Shown here: one piece after another, positions 42,329-51,163 of the stretch
How the letters are laid out: each line of letters begins with the position of its first letter
How positions within the stretch are numbered: the stretch's first letter is position 1
Assembly: GCA_040878005.1 (NCBI GenBank)
Contig: JBBDMW010000038.1
Location: 1 to 64,000, forward strand
DNA length: 64,000 nucleotides
Direction of reading: 5' to 3'
From: JBBDMW01 sp040878005
GTDB taxonomy: Bacteria > Chloroflexota > Dehalococcoidia > Lucifugimonadales > Lucifugimonadaceae
Translations under genes and position numbers: made by a program
Notes under the pieces: model-generated
The model's database searches: none
What the model saw: the letters and a program-made list of their open reading frames with translations, nothing else
What the model was told of the DNA's origin: nothing

Positions 42329-42356
42329 ATGATACTTAAAGGCACTTAAGTATCAT
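42329..42356. promoter_or_regulatory. Second inverted repeat upstream of fic
   Basis: ATGATACTTAA, 6 bases, TTAAGTATCAT: an 11-bp perfect inverted repeat, A+T-rich, with no U-run. It is more like a protein-binding site than a terminator. Confidence 0.55.
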
Positions 42357-42381
42357 CCGGCGTCAGCGTTGGCGGACGAAG

Positions 42382-43752
42382 TCACCCGCCTGCGGGCGCG
42401 GCCACTCCTGCCATCCTGGACAGCGCCTCCATCACCAGCCCCGCCTCCGGCGCGGCCGCCATGGCAATCGCTCCGCCGCCCAGGGCCTCGTTGGAAAGCC
42501 TTGCCAGGCCCACCACACCGCCGGGACCGTCCCACAGCACTATGGCGTCCGGTATTCCTTCCTGGCGCCTGTTGAAGTCCGGCGAGCCGTCGAGGGCCGC
42601 TGCCATCCCCTCTGCGAACTCGCCCGAGTCCTGGTCCGGGTCATCCCACGCCACCAGCGATGCCAGCGCAGTTTGCCCCTCGTCATTCTCCAGCAGGACG
42701 TACCTGTCGCCGCCCCAGCCCACGGCCGCCACAGAGGCGGCGCTACGGGCCAGTCCCAGCGCCTCGAGCCACGACTCCAGGAAGAACTCTCCGAAGACGT
42801 TCTCGTATGTCACCTGCCAGCCATCGCCAAACGCATCCTCCGGGGCATCGACCGGAATGCGGTCTTCCCTGTCCAGGTACTTCTCCGGGTGAATGATCTG
42901 CTCCGTGGTAGTCGGCGGGTCTGCGTAAGCCTCGTCTATCATCTCGAACCCGCCCTCGGTTTGCAGCCGGGTCGCGAACTGCAGGCCGGTCGTGTACGGG
43001 AACTCCAGGCCCACCCGCAGGATGTACGGAATGTCCGCAGCCTGCGCCTGTGCGGCGGTCGCCTCATCAAACAGGAGGCCAAACTGCCCCAGGCCAATGT
43101 GCTCCAGCGCGTAGAGCGACTGCACGGCAACGGCATCACCTTCCACCAGGGCGAGCAGCGCCATGGCCGTCTCGTCATCATCTTCCACGGCTGTCAGCAT
43201 ATCCTCAAGGTCAAACTTCGCGTCCTGCAGGCGGTGCACGTACTCGTGGGCATAGGTGATCTCTTCGGTCACGCCCAGTTCATCGCCCGTCTGGCGTATC
43301 ATGAACTCCTTCTTCTCGGAGTCGTACAGCCCCAGGACCTGTCCGCTCTGCAGATCCAGGTAAAGCTGCCCAAGGTCGGAATCCTGCGGAATCAGCCCCA
43401 GCAGCTTGTACAGCTTTTCCGCCACTGCCAGGTCTTCCACCACCTCGGCGTCCGCGAGGTTCTCCTCCAGCACCTCCGTCAGTTCTTCTGACGTTACGAA
43501 CCGGTACGGCACGGGCTCCGGCCTCGGTATGCCGCGAATCTCGATCACGCGGTCCTCGATCTCTCGGAGCCGCGCCTCAAGCCCGACTGACGCGGTGGGG
43601 GCCACGGTCGCCGTGGCGTCGGGTGTGGCGGTGGGGTCGGGTTCAATGTTGCACCCCAGGCCCATGAGCGCCAGCGCGGCCACGGCCAGCGCGAACGAGG
43701 CCATGACGCTCCTGGGAAGTGCGAGCACTGCGCGAAATGTGTCTACAGGCAA
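42382..43752 (-). CDS. HExxH lipoprotein (putative metallopeptidase), paralogue 1
   Basis: 456 residues. A signal-like N-terminus ends near ALMGLGC (Cys34; imperfect lipobox) and is followed by a Pro/Thr stalk. The core has HEYVH (His169, Glu170, His173) and then ALVEGDA with Glu204, the spacing of gluzincin-type zinc peptidases. TTTEQIIHPEKYL and VFGEFFLESWLEALG are shared with the next gene. It starts 4 bases after the stop of paralogue 2, so the two are co-transcribed. A shorter start at 43704 is possible. Substrate unknown. Confidence 0.7.
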   Translation of the reverse strand: MPVDTFRAVLALPRSVMASFALAVAALALMGLGCNIEPDPTATPDATATVAPTASVGLEARLREIEDRVIEIRGIPRPEPVPYRFVTSEELTEVLEENLADAEVVEDLAVAEKLYKLLGLIPQDSDLGQLYLDLQSGQVLGLYDSEKKEFMIRQTGDELGVTEEITYAHEYVHRLQDAKFDLEDMLTAVEDDDETAMALLALVEGDAVAVQSLYALEHIGLGQFGLLFDEATAAQAQAADIPYILRVGLEFPYTTGLQFATRLQTEGGFEMIDEAYADPPTTTEQIIHPEKYLDREDRIPVDAPEDAFGDGWQVTYENVFGEFFLESWLEALGLARSAASVAAVGWGGDRYVLLENDEGQTALASLVAWDDPDQDSGEFAEGMAAALDGSPDFNRRQEGIPDAIVLWDGPGGVVGLARLSNEALGGGAIAMAAAPEAGLVMEALSRMAGVAAPAGG

Positions 43753-43756
43753 AGGG

Positions 43757-45313
43757 TCATTCCAGGCTGGAGAGCACCGCGTTCACGAGCTCTGCTGCCA
43801 CTTCATGGGTGTCCGCGGTTGCAAAAATAACATCTTGGGGAGCCTGCTCCTCTGCCGCAATGGTCAAATATCCTGCTGGTCCGGCCCACGCCATCACGCC
43901 ACCGCCCATCGGCTCCTCTCTGGTGAACGCATCAGAAGCGTCCAGGGTTTCCACCAGCAGCGACCTGAACTCGGCGGAATCGGTGTCAGGTTCATCCCAC
44001 ACCACGTGTGAAACCGAAGCGTTTGCGCCCCCTGGTCCCACTGCCACCACGTTCGCGTCGCCGCCCCACCCCGACGCCGCGCCTGGTATCAGCTCCTGAT
44101 CAGCCCCCAGCTCTTCCAGCCAGGCCTGTAGAAACAATTCGCCCAGCAGATCATCGTAAGCGTCCCAGTCCTCACCCAGCACCGCCAAAACGTCCGGTGC
44201 TTCCACGTGAATCGGTTCATCCTGTGCCAGGTACTTGTCCAGGTGGAGAATCTGCTCCGTCGTCTGAGGGGGAGATTCGAACGCCGCCATCATCGCATCA
44301 TGCCAGTACTCCAGACCTAGATCGGCAGCGTCGCTTTCTTCGAATGTGTGAAGAATGAGCGCGTCAACAAAATAAAAGCCCTCTATGTATGGGAATAGAA
44401 CGTGACGCAGCAGGAATGGCGATATGGAAATTTCTTCATCAATGTCAGTCAGGTCATCCGGGTCTGTCTTATCTTCCGAATCTCCGAGTCCGAATGCCTC
44501 CTCTAAATATTCCTGCCCGCCGTATGCCTGGATTGCCACGATTGAGGTGAACTGGGCATCACCTTCTATCAGCGCGGTGAGCGCTGCGTTATGTTCGGAA
44601 TCTTCTCCAAACGTATCGTACAGGTCGCCCAGCGAGTGCTGTTCGTCCTGTAGAAGGTGTGTGTACTCATGGGCATATGTCAGCGCGTCACTGGCAGTGA
44701 AGTCCTCGCTGGTCTCAATGTCGGCCACCAGGACCAGCTGACCGTCATCAAATGAGTAGAATCCTGCCACACCCTCCGCGTGGTACTCCTCGAATTCAGC
44801 CGCCACGTCCGTGTCCGTCTCAATCGCTGCGATATCCTTCAGGAACGCTTCCAACGCTGTGTCTTCGCGCACATATTCAGGGTCCTCAACTGTTTCACCG
44901 GTGCTCGTGTACTCCCTGAACTGCTCGCGCGTCATGAAGCGCCGGTTGGGCTCCCCATCCGTGCTGAGGCCGCGTACAAACTCCACTACCGCATCAATCT
45001 CCTCCAGCACGTCAACCAGGCCCTCCGGGGGCTCCACACCCACTGGCGTCGGGGTAGGAGTTGGGGTAGGCGTAGGCGTGGGCGTTGGTGTTGGCGTAGG
45101 AGTCTGTGTCGGCGTGGGTGTCGGACTTGGCGTCGGGCTGGGCACTGCCGTGGCCGTTGCAGTGGGCGGCACAGGAGTCGATGTTGAAGTCGGCGCCGCA
45201 GTGGGCGATGGCTCCGTGGTTGCCGTTGGAGTCGCCTCGACCGTCTCGCAGCCAGCTGCAAAGAGCGCCACCGCAGCCAGCATCAGCGTGACCAGTTTGA
45301 AATGAAACCTCAT
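43757..45313 (-). CDS. HExxH lipoprotein (putative metallopeptidase), paralogue 2
   Basis: 518 residues. MRFHFKLVTLMLAAVALFAAGC gives a lipobox at Cys22. A long Thr-Pro repeat stalk (about residues 28-90) follows. The core has HEYTH (His215, Glu216, His219) and ALIEGDA (Glu250), then TTEQILHLDKYLAQ, parallel to paralogue 1. ATG 45313 follows AGGAG at good spacing. The first gene of a two-gene operon. Confidence 0.75.
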   Translation of the reverse strand: MRFHFKLVTLMLAAVALFAAGCETVEATPTATTEPSPTAAPTSTSTPVPPTATATAVPSPTPSPTPTPTQTPTPTPTPTPTPTPTPTPTPVGVEPPEGLVDVLEEIDAVVEFVRGLSTDGEPNRRFMTREQFREYTSTGETVEDPEYVREDTALEAFLKDIAAIETDTDVAAEFEEYHAEGVAGFYSFDDGQLVLVADIETSEDFTASDALTYAHEYTHLLQDEQHSLGDLYDTFGEDSEHNAALTALIEGDAQFTSIVAIQAYGGQEYLEEAFGLGDSEDKTDPDDLTDIDEEISISPFLLRHVLFPYIEGFYFVDALILHTFEESDAADLGLEYWHDAMMAAFESPPQTTEQILHLDKYLAQDEPIHVEAPDVLAVLGEDWDAYDDLLGELFLQAWLEELGADQELIPGAASGWGGDANVVAVGPGGANASVSHVVWDEPDTDSAEFRSLLVETLDASDAFTREEPMGGGVMAWAGPAGYLTIAAEEQAPQDVIFATADTHEVAAELVNAVLSSLE

Positions 45314-45344
45314 GGGGGCTCCTAAGGAGGCTGTCCCGAAATGC

Positions 45345-45427
45345 CTCTCCCCCCAGGAGAGAATGCGGGTGCGCGCATTTTGTGCAGACAAGACACTGCA
45401 TAGCGTGGCGGCTGGCTTTGCAGTGTC
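45345..45427 (-). terminator. Stem-loops after the HAD/LOG gene cluster
   Basis: CTCTCC/GGAGAG (45345-45361), AATGCG/CGCATT (45362-45379) and GACACTGCA/TGCAGTGTC (45392-45427, loop 18). The last and longest is closest to the stop of the HAD gene at 45440 and may end that transcript. Confidence 0.5.
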
Positions 45428-45439
45428 ACAACCCGCACT

Positions 45440-46198
45440 TTACATGAGGGCTTTCGCCAATCTTGTAAAGTCAGGCACGGTCAGGTCCGGCTCGTAGGGC
45501 GTGTCCTCGTACGGCAGGCTGTATCGGTTCACGTACGCGCCCCGGTACCCGCAGGTGCGCGCCCCCATCACGTCAAACGAGTTCGACGAAACCATCAGTA
45601 GCTCACCCACCTCCATCTTGAGGATTCCCGCAGCGCGCCGGTACACGCCCGGGTGGGGCTTGAATGCGCCTGCCACCTCAACTGAGATCACTTCGTCGAA
45701 GTCGAAGCGGATGCGGTTCTTCACCAGGTGGTCCAGGAACCACGGGTTGCCGTTGGACAGCGCCACCAGTTTGTACCTGGACTTCATGCGTTCCAGGGCG
45801 TCCATGCAGTCGGGGAATGGCGACAACTCCTGCCACGCCTCCATGAATTTGTCCACCTCTGCCGGGGTGGACTTGATGCCGTTGAGCCGGAGCACGTACA
45901 CGAATGCCCGCCGGGCAGTCTCCAGGTAACCGCTGTGGCCCATGCCAATGATCGTGTCCTGGTACTGCTCAATGCGCTGCCGGTGGCGCCACTGCGCCCA
46001 CACCTGCGATGCGTCCTTGCCGCTGCCCTTCTGCTCCAGGAACCTGGCGATGAATGGCGTGAGGCTCCCGCCCAGGTCCAGGACGGTGCCGAATAGGTCA
46101 AAGGTGAGCGCCTTGCAGCGTTCAAGCTCAGGCTTCAATGTGTTTTGTTCTCCTTGGTGCTGGAAGCTTCGTGGATTTGCACGGACGTCGATTAGCAC
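45440..46198 (-). CDS. HAD-superfamily hydrolase, haloacid dehalogenase type II-like
   Basis: 252 residues. Motif I is LTFDLFGTVLD (nucleophile Asp), motif II SNGNPW, motif III FKPHPGVYRRA and motif IV MVSSNSFDVMGA. The LFGT and SSNSFD forms match type II (2-haloacid dehalogenase) enzymes. Start is GTG 46198; TTG 46138, just before the first strand and after AAGGAG, is an alternative. Activity could be dehalogenation or phosphatase. It is the last gene of a minus-strand run. Confidence 0.8.
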   Translation of the reverse strand: MLIDVRANPRSFQHQGEQNTLKPELERCKALTFDLFGTVLDLGGSLTPFIARFLEQKGSGKDASQVWAQWRHRQRIEQYQDTIIGMGHSGYLETARRAFVYVLRLNGIKSTPAEVDKFMEAWQELSPFPDCMDALERMKSRYKLVALSNGNPWFLDHLVKNRIRFDFDEVISVEVAGAFKPHPGVYRRAAGILKMEVGELLMVSSNSFDVMGARTCGYRGAYVNRYSLPYEDTPYEPDLTVPDFTRLAKALM

Positions 46199-46212
46199 CT
46201 GTAGCCACCGGG

Positions 46213-46920
46213 CTAATGTTCCAATTCGCCATCTGTGTCGTGGCCGTTCAGGATCTCCAGGTACCCCGGCAGTATCCTCTCGTTGTAAACATCTTCAAGT
46301 TGGTCCATGAGTTTAACGGGATCATCGTCGCTCACGATGATTGCGCCCGTGTCCTTGTTGATCACCCTCACCAGTTCGTCAACGTGGTCGGCTATGCCGC
46401 CAGTGCCCGTCAGCACGCCAATTACCTTCGCCTCGTCATAGGCAATGGCAAACTCACCGAGCGTCCCCGAGCGCCCCCCGGCAATCACCACTGCATCGCA
46501 GCTACGGATGTTCTCGATCTCGCGCCCCATGAGGCCGCTGCCGGTGTACACAATCAGGTCATAGCCGCGCGTGGGCGCCTTGTACTTGGTGACGTGCTCA
46601 TGAAAGTTCAGCGCGGGAGATATGCCAATCACCAGCCCCTGGTGCTCCTTGGCCCCTAGCACTGAATCGTGAGGCAGCCCCGGCGCAACACCTGTCACCA
46701 GCACGTAACCGCGCCGGGCTATCTCAGCCCCGGTCTTCCTCAGCGTGTCCCGCACCTTCGAGCGCATCGTTCCGCCGGCAGATCCCATCACGCCTATGGC
46801 CATGCGCGGGAAATCCAGGATCTCCGAGTAATGCGCCCTTACCGGGTCAATTGATTCAATCAGCCTGTCGTCGGTGTTCACTGTGTATTGCTCATTGCTC
46901 TCTGCTGCCTTCGCCTGCAT
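46213..46920 (-). CDS. LOG-family (lysine-decarboxylase-like) protein
   Basis: 235 residues with a SLOG Rossmann fold. The signature usually read PGGxGTxxE is AGGRSGTLGEFAIA here. AIGVMGSAGG and RRGYVLVTGVAPGLPHDSVLGA are also typical. LOG proteins cleave nucleoside monophosphates to free bases or bind nucleotides. The start overlaps the upstream HAD gene by 29 bases, so they are one operon. Confidence 0.82.
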   Translation of the reverse strand: MQAKAAESNEQYTVNTDDRLIESIDPVRAHYSEILDFPRMAIGVMGSAGGTMRSKVRDTLRKTGAEIARRGYVLVTGVAPGLPHDSVLGAKEHQGLVIGISPALNFHEHVTKYKAPTRGYDLIVYTGSGLMGREIENIRSCDAVVIAGGRSGTLGEFAIAYDEAKVIGVLTGTGGIADHVDELVRVINKDTGAIIVSDDDPVKLMDQLEDVYNERILPGYLEILNGHDTDGELEH

Positions 46921-47662
46921 GGCCCAGGCCCACGTCCTGCAGTTTGGACAGCCTGTCCAGCAAACCGGGAAGCTCCGTCAGCGAACGTATCTCATGCGCC
47001 TGTCCGGCGTTCGCTGTGCTCCTATCGCGGTTCAGCCACACCGCCGTTGCTCCCGCTGCGAGCGCTCCATCTACATCCGTCGCTACCTTGTCGCCCACGT
47101 GCACGACCTCGTGAGGCAGGCACCCCGCCTTTTCTGCCGCAACGTGGAAGACACGCGGGTCAGGCTTTTCAAACCCACACTCTTCTGCAGTAATTACAAA
47201 GCTGAACCGGCCCGGAAGTCCGCACTGCTCAGGATCGCTGTTTCCATTGGTTATCACGCCAATGGGCCACCGCTCTGAAATCAATTCAAGAGCCGGTACA
47301 ACATCAGGATAAGGCTTTGTCGCTGCTATGCGGCTCGCCACGTACGCGTCCACCAGCCTGCGTTTAAGTTCGCCGTCACGCAATCCGGCAGACTCCATCA
47401 CCCGCCTGAAGCCCTCGCGCCTCATATCCATCAGGGACGCCCCTCGCCGTTTCAGTTCAGCAGCCGCTTCATCCCTGGCGCTGACCATGTGCTCCACGGT
47501 CAGGCCATCGGCCCTTCCGGGGGCGAGCCTTCGAATCTCCGCCAGGACCACGGCCAGGCCGGAGCGCATCGCCGCCTCGAAGTCCCACAGGGTGCCGTCA
47601 GCATCGAATGTGACGGCCCTGACCTGCGTGCCCACTTCAAGCCGCCCCGGCGACGCCGTCAC
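46892..47662 (-). CDS. HAD-superfamily hydrolase
   Basis: 256 residues, GTG start sharing one base with the previous stop. Motif I is VTFDADGTLWD, motif II ITNGNSDPE, motif III EKPDPRVFHVA and motif IV VHVGDKVATDVDGA. A helical cap lies between motifs I and II. The family includes phosphoglycolate phosphatase and pyrimidine nucleotidases. With the LOG neighbour, nucleotide or sugar-phosphate handling is plausible. Confidence 0.85.
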   Translation of the reverse strand: MTASPGRLEVGTQVRAVTFDADGTLWDFEAAMRSGLAVVLAEIRRLAPGRADGLTVEHMVSARDEAAAELKRRGASLMDMRREGFRRVMESAGLRDGELKRRLVDAYVASRIAATKPYPDVVPALELISERWPIGVITNGNSDPEQCGLPGRFSFVITAEECGFEKPDPRVFHVAAEKAGCLPHEVVHVGDKVATDVDGALAAGATAVWLNRDRSTANAGQAHEIRSLTELPGLLDRLSKLQDVGLGHAGEGSREQ

Positions 47663-48609
47663 TACTCATACGAACCAAACTGGTCCCGCGCCTTTATCTT
47701 GTCCTCGGGCGAGCCAAACGCCATCGAGTAGTGCCCGCGGTAACCTGCTGACTGCAGCCTTGAGAACATCGACTCGAAATCCAGCGTTCCTTCGCCCGGC
47801 AGCATGTGAACCTCGTACTCGCCGGTGTTGTCAGCCAGCCTCACTTCGCCAATGCGCTCAATGCCGAATGCGTCCAGGAACCCGTCTATCCCCTCGGGCA
47901 CGAGGTGTGAGTGGTTGGCCGTGAACGCCCACCCAAGCCTGTCAGGCCCAATTTCATCGAAGTAGAGCCGGCACTCCTCCACCGTGTGGGCCATGTAATG
48001 GACTTCGGCATGGTCCGGCTCCCGGTTCAGGTTCTCCAGGATGATGCGTGCGCCAGTGTCTGCCCCGTACTTGGCTATGCGCTTCAGCCGCTCAAGCGAC
48101 GCCTTCCTGCGGTCCCCAACGTCGCCGCTGAAGTTGTACCCGGCGTGAACTATGGTCCACTGGCAGCCGAGGTTGTTCGCCAGGTCAAGGTTTGCTCGCA
48201 GGTACTCATCCACACCCCGCGACACGTATGGCGAAAACTCCGCCACGTTCACTGCGGAGAGGGTGTGAACGCCAATTTGGATTCCATTGCGCTCGCAGGT
48301 CTCCCGCACGGCGCGAATCCGGTCCTTGCTCCACGTGTCGAGGTGGTTCGGGCCAATGTCCGCGTTGAAGTCAAGGTAATGAAACTCGTTGGCGGCCGCC
48401 CACTCCAGGGCGTCCTCCAGGCGGGTTGTGCCGGCATCAAAGCCAATGCGGTCCTTCAGGCTCATCTCGCGCTTCCTTTTAGCTGCCTTGTTCGCTGCCA
48501 AGAACTGTTCTGTGGCTATCCGGGCACGCCTGGCGTCCTCCGCCCTCTGTTCCGGACTCCTCGTGCTCCTGAGCCAGTCTGCCTGGCCGCGTAAGTCGTA
48601 CGATTTCAT
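47662..48609 (-). CDS. Sugar phosphate isomerase/epimerase-like TIM barrel (AP endonuclease 2 fold)
   Basis: 315 residues. A helical charged N-terminus (1-50) precedes a barrel: YLDFNADIG, QIGVHTLSAVNVAEF, WTIVHAGYN, ARIILENLNRE, WAFTANHSHL, GEVRLADNTGEYEVHMLPGEG. The His and Glu residues in VHAG, LENL and HMLPGEG are the usual metal ligands. Enzymes of this fold isomerise ketoses, inosose or hydroxypyruvate. The specific substrate is unknown. It overlaps the HAD gene by one base. Confidence 0.8.
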   Translation of the reverse strand: MKSYDLRGQADWLRSTRSPEQRAEDARRARIATEQFLAANKAAKRKREMSLKDRIGFDAGTTRLEDALEWAAANEFHYLDFNADIGPNHLDTWSKDRIRAVRETCERNGIQIGVHTLSAVNVAEFSPYVSRGVDEYLRANLDLANNLGCQWTIVHAGYNFSGDVGDRRKASLERLKRIAKYGADTGARIILENLNREPDHAEVHYMAHTVEECRLYFDEIGPDRLGWAFTANHSHLVPEGIDGFLDAFGIERIGEVRLADNTGEYEVHMLPGEGTLDFESMFSRLQSAGYRGHYSMAFGSPEDKIKARDQFGSYE

Positions 48610-48712
48610 GTGCGGTCTCCCTGTGTGGCGGTGTGGCGCTTAGTGGGATGACTGCCATCCAACTGCCCGAGACGATGGGTTCCGTGGCGCTCTCCATAGA
48701 ACGTTGAGTCCC

Positions 48713-50304
48713 TCAATACGCCCACCCCGCGTACAGCTTCGACTGCGCCAGGTCCACAATTTCATAGGGCAGCCCGCTGTCCCTCGCTGCCTCTTCGCCC
48801 CTGGAAGTCACGATCCACGTGCCACCGCTGCCCACGACCCGGCCATTCACCATGATCGGCTTTCCGGCCACCAGTGACATGACGGCCTTGCCGGAGAGAG
48901 GGTCGATTATCGTCACGTCGCCGTCCGCCCCTTCGGAGAAGTGCCCCTTGTTCAGCAGCCCCAGCACACGTGATGGGTTGTAGCTAAGCTTCCTGGCCGC
49001 GTCTGCCAGCGAAAGCGCCCCGAAGGATATCAGCGCCATCGTGCGCTCAATGGCAACGTTGCGGGGCAGCGCGCCTCCGTCCGTGCTCACCGCGTCAACC
49101 CGGAACTCGCCGTCATCATATCGCGCGGTGGTAAGCGTGAAGGCGCTCTCGGGCGGGTTCACAGGAAAGCTCAGGCTGGCGTTCGTGCTGGCTGACTCCC
49201 ACACACGTACCGCCTCATCGCCAGTCACCAGCACGATGCGGCCGCCGCGAGCCACCAGCGCTGACCCGTACCCGTCCATCAGCGCCTGCCGCAGCCCGGC
49301 ATCAGTGGCCGGGTACCCCCGTGCCTTCAGGCAGTTCTGTGCCACGTTATAGACAATGTTCCCGTCTTCGTCGCACAGTCCGTTCGTGCCGTTGATCTGC
49401 GCCAGGTAGGCTTCTGTCACAAGCTGGGCGCGCTTGCTCTCAATGATCTGGAACGCCTCGCGGCACTCCTCCTGCGTGTTGTTCACCATGCCGCGGCAGT
49501 AAGAGTTGATGTGCGCCACGTGCAGCCGGCCGTTGCCCACCAGGTCCGGCACCTCTCGCAGGCCGATCATGTCGCTGCCGCTTTCCTTGGTGCCCACGTG
49601 GAAGGCCACCCACGCCATCTGCTCGTTCGCCGCGGCAATCACGCCGGCGGTGGATTCTGGTGTGAACGGGTGATAGCCGCCCAGGAGCTTCACACCCACT
49701 GCGCCGTTGCGAAGCGCCTCTGCGACCGTGTCACGCATGGTGGCCGGGCCGGGGTCATCCTCGCCCACGGTCTCGTGCGGCACCAGTCCNNNNNNNNNNN
49801 NNNNNNNNNNNNNNNNNNNNNNNNNNNNNNNNNNNNNNNNNNNNNNNNNNNNNNNNNNNNNNNNNNNNNNNNNNNNNNNNNNNNNNNNNGCATGGTGGCC
49901 GGGCCGGGGTCATCCTCGCCCACGGTCTCGTGCGGCACCAGTCCAAGCAGCCCCGCCACGTTCATGCCTGCGCCGCGGCGCTTCATGCCATCGGCCAGGC
50001 TCTCCGGTTCCCCTGCCAGGTCAAGGGCAGTCGTCGTGCCGGACTCTGCCAGCATCACGTGCCCGAACGCCCTGTCCACGGAACGCTGGAATGGGCTGGA
50101 AAGGTGGGCGTGTGTGTCAATGTGGCCGGGCATTACGATCCGCCCTGCGGCATCAATCACATCGTCCGATTGCGACTCGTCCAGCCGCTCTGACACCGCC
50201 GCAACCTTGCCATGGCGGATGCCCAGGTCCAGGACGCCCTGGACGCCGTTGGCAGGATCGATCACCTCTCCGCCGCGGATTATCACATCGTATTGGGATG
50301 CCAT
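48713..50304 (-). CDS. Amidohydrolase (dihydroorotase/hydantoinase-like), split only by an assembly gap
   Basis: The two visible halves join exactly at VPHETVGEDDPGPATM. The 55 bases 49735-49789 are identical to 49890-49944, with 100 N between them. Removing the N and one copy (155 bases) restores one 478-residue reading frame. Metal motifs are HIDTHAH (His65, His67), the Lys of GVKLLGGYH, VAFHVGTKE, VAHINSYC and Asp in VSTDGG. It hydrolyses a cyclic amide or N-acyl amino acid, substrate unknown. It belongs to the same strand run as the TIM-barrel gene. Confidence 0.88.
49790..49889. other. Artificial 100-N gap with duplicated ends
   Basis: Exactly 100 N between two identical 55-base ends. 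The contigs overlap by 55 bases and were padded when they should have been merged. Confidence 0.95.
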
Positions 50305-50637
50305 TGCCTGCGCCCTCTTAAGCGGGCCCTTGCGTCAAACGTGGCCCACGCGCCGGGATTCTAACGTGTTTTGGCTGCCGGCTGTTCTGTGGCCCGTCCG
50401 GCAACACCGCGAATAGGCCCACCAGCCTGTCGGTAGACACGCACGAGACGCATGGCGGTGGGCAATTAGGCTGAAGTAGACGACACGTATGCGGGCCGCA
50501 CCCGGGAACCCGGAAAGAAGACGCTGCAGGTTGAGACTTTTGGCTCAGTGCGCCCGCTTGTCAGGTAACTGTCTTGTAATTACACCCGGCTGACCCTGAT
50601 TACAGGCGGCCGATTGGCCGTCAGGGGCTTATCAACA
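50305..50637. other. Intergenic region
   Basis: About 330 bases between divergent genes. A small CGGCC/GGCCG hairpin lies just before the lipoprotein start (50607-50620). Nothing else seen. Confidence 0.35.
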
Positions 50638-51141
50638 ATGAGAAAGTTCTTGCCATACAGGTTCGCAATGCTGTTGGTCCTGGCGATGATCGCCGTGACC
50701 GCCCTGGCATGTGAGGGCTCAGCAACAGTTGTCCCGCTGCCGTCAGCGACATCTGAGCCAACCGCGTCCATCGGCTCGCCAATGACGGAGTCAACGCCAA
50801 CAGCTACTGCCGTCAGCAGCACGCCGACACTGGCGCCAACCGTCACTCCCACACCTACCGCAACCCCTGATCCCACCGAGGAGTTCTTCCTGTACATGGA
50901 GGCTCCGGGTCAAGATGAGGCGTTCGTGGATTCAGAGGTTTACGAGGTGACGGGCCGCACAACGGTGGACGCCCTTGTAAGCGTGAATGACACGATTGCA
51001 CAGGTGGATGAAGACGGGCGGTTCCGGGTGACTGTGAGCCTTGAGGAAGGGCCGAACTTCGTTGAAGTGGTAGCCAGCAACACGGCAGGCGATCAGGCAA
51101 GTGAGATCTTGCTGATCATCTATGAAGCTCCCGCGGCATAG
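50638..51141 (+). CDS. Stalked lipoprotein with a small beta domain
   Basis: 167 residues. A signal peptide (FAMLLVLAMIAVTALAC) with lipobox is followed by a Thr/Pro/Ser stalk (about 25-80). The C-terminal beta domain (VYEVTGRTTVDALVSVND, then FRVTVSLEEGPNFVEVVASN) is like the Ig-like/glucodextranase B module of surface proteins. ATG 50638 is placed at MRKFLPYRF. The next gene starts 22 bases after the stop. Confidence 0.7.
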   Translation: MRKFLPYRFAMLLVLAMIAVTALACEGSATVVPLPSATSEPTASIGSPMTESTPTATAVSSTPTLAPTVTPTPTATPDPTEEFFLYMEAPGQDEAFVDSEVYEVTGRTTVDALVSVNDTIAQVDEDGRFRVTVSLEEGPNFVEVVASNTAGDQASEILLIIYEAPAA

Positions 51142-51163
51142 CCAGAGAGGGAGAGTCAGGCTT

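Noticed and set aside
42329..42356. Terminator of the upstream HExxH gene
   Set aside because: The stem is A+T-rich without a U-run; an operator for fic fits better.
45050..45120. Minisatellite or CRISPR-like array
   Set aside because: The short repeats encode the Thr-Pro stalk of a lipoprotein; there are no spacers.
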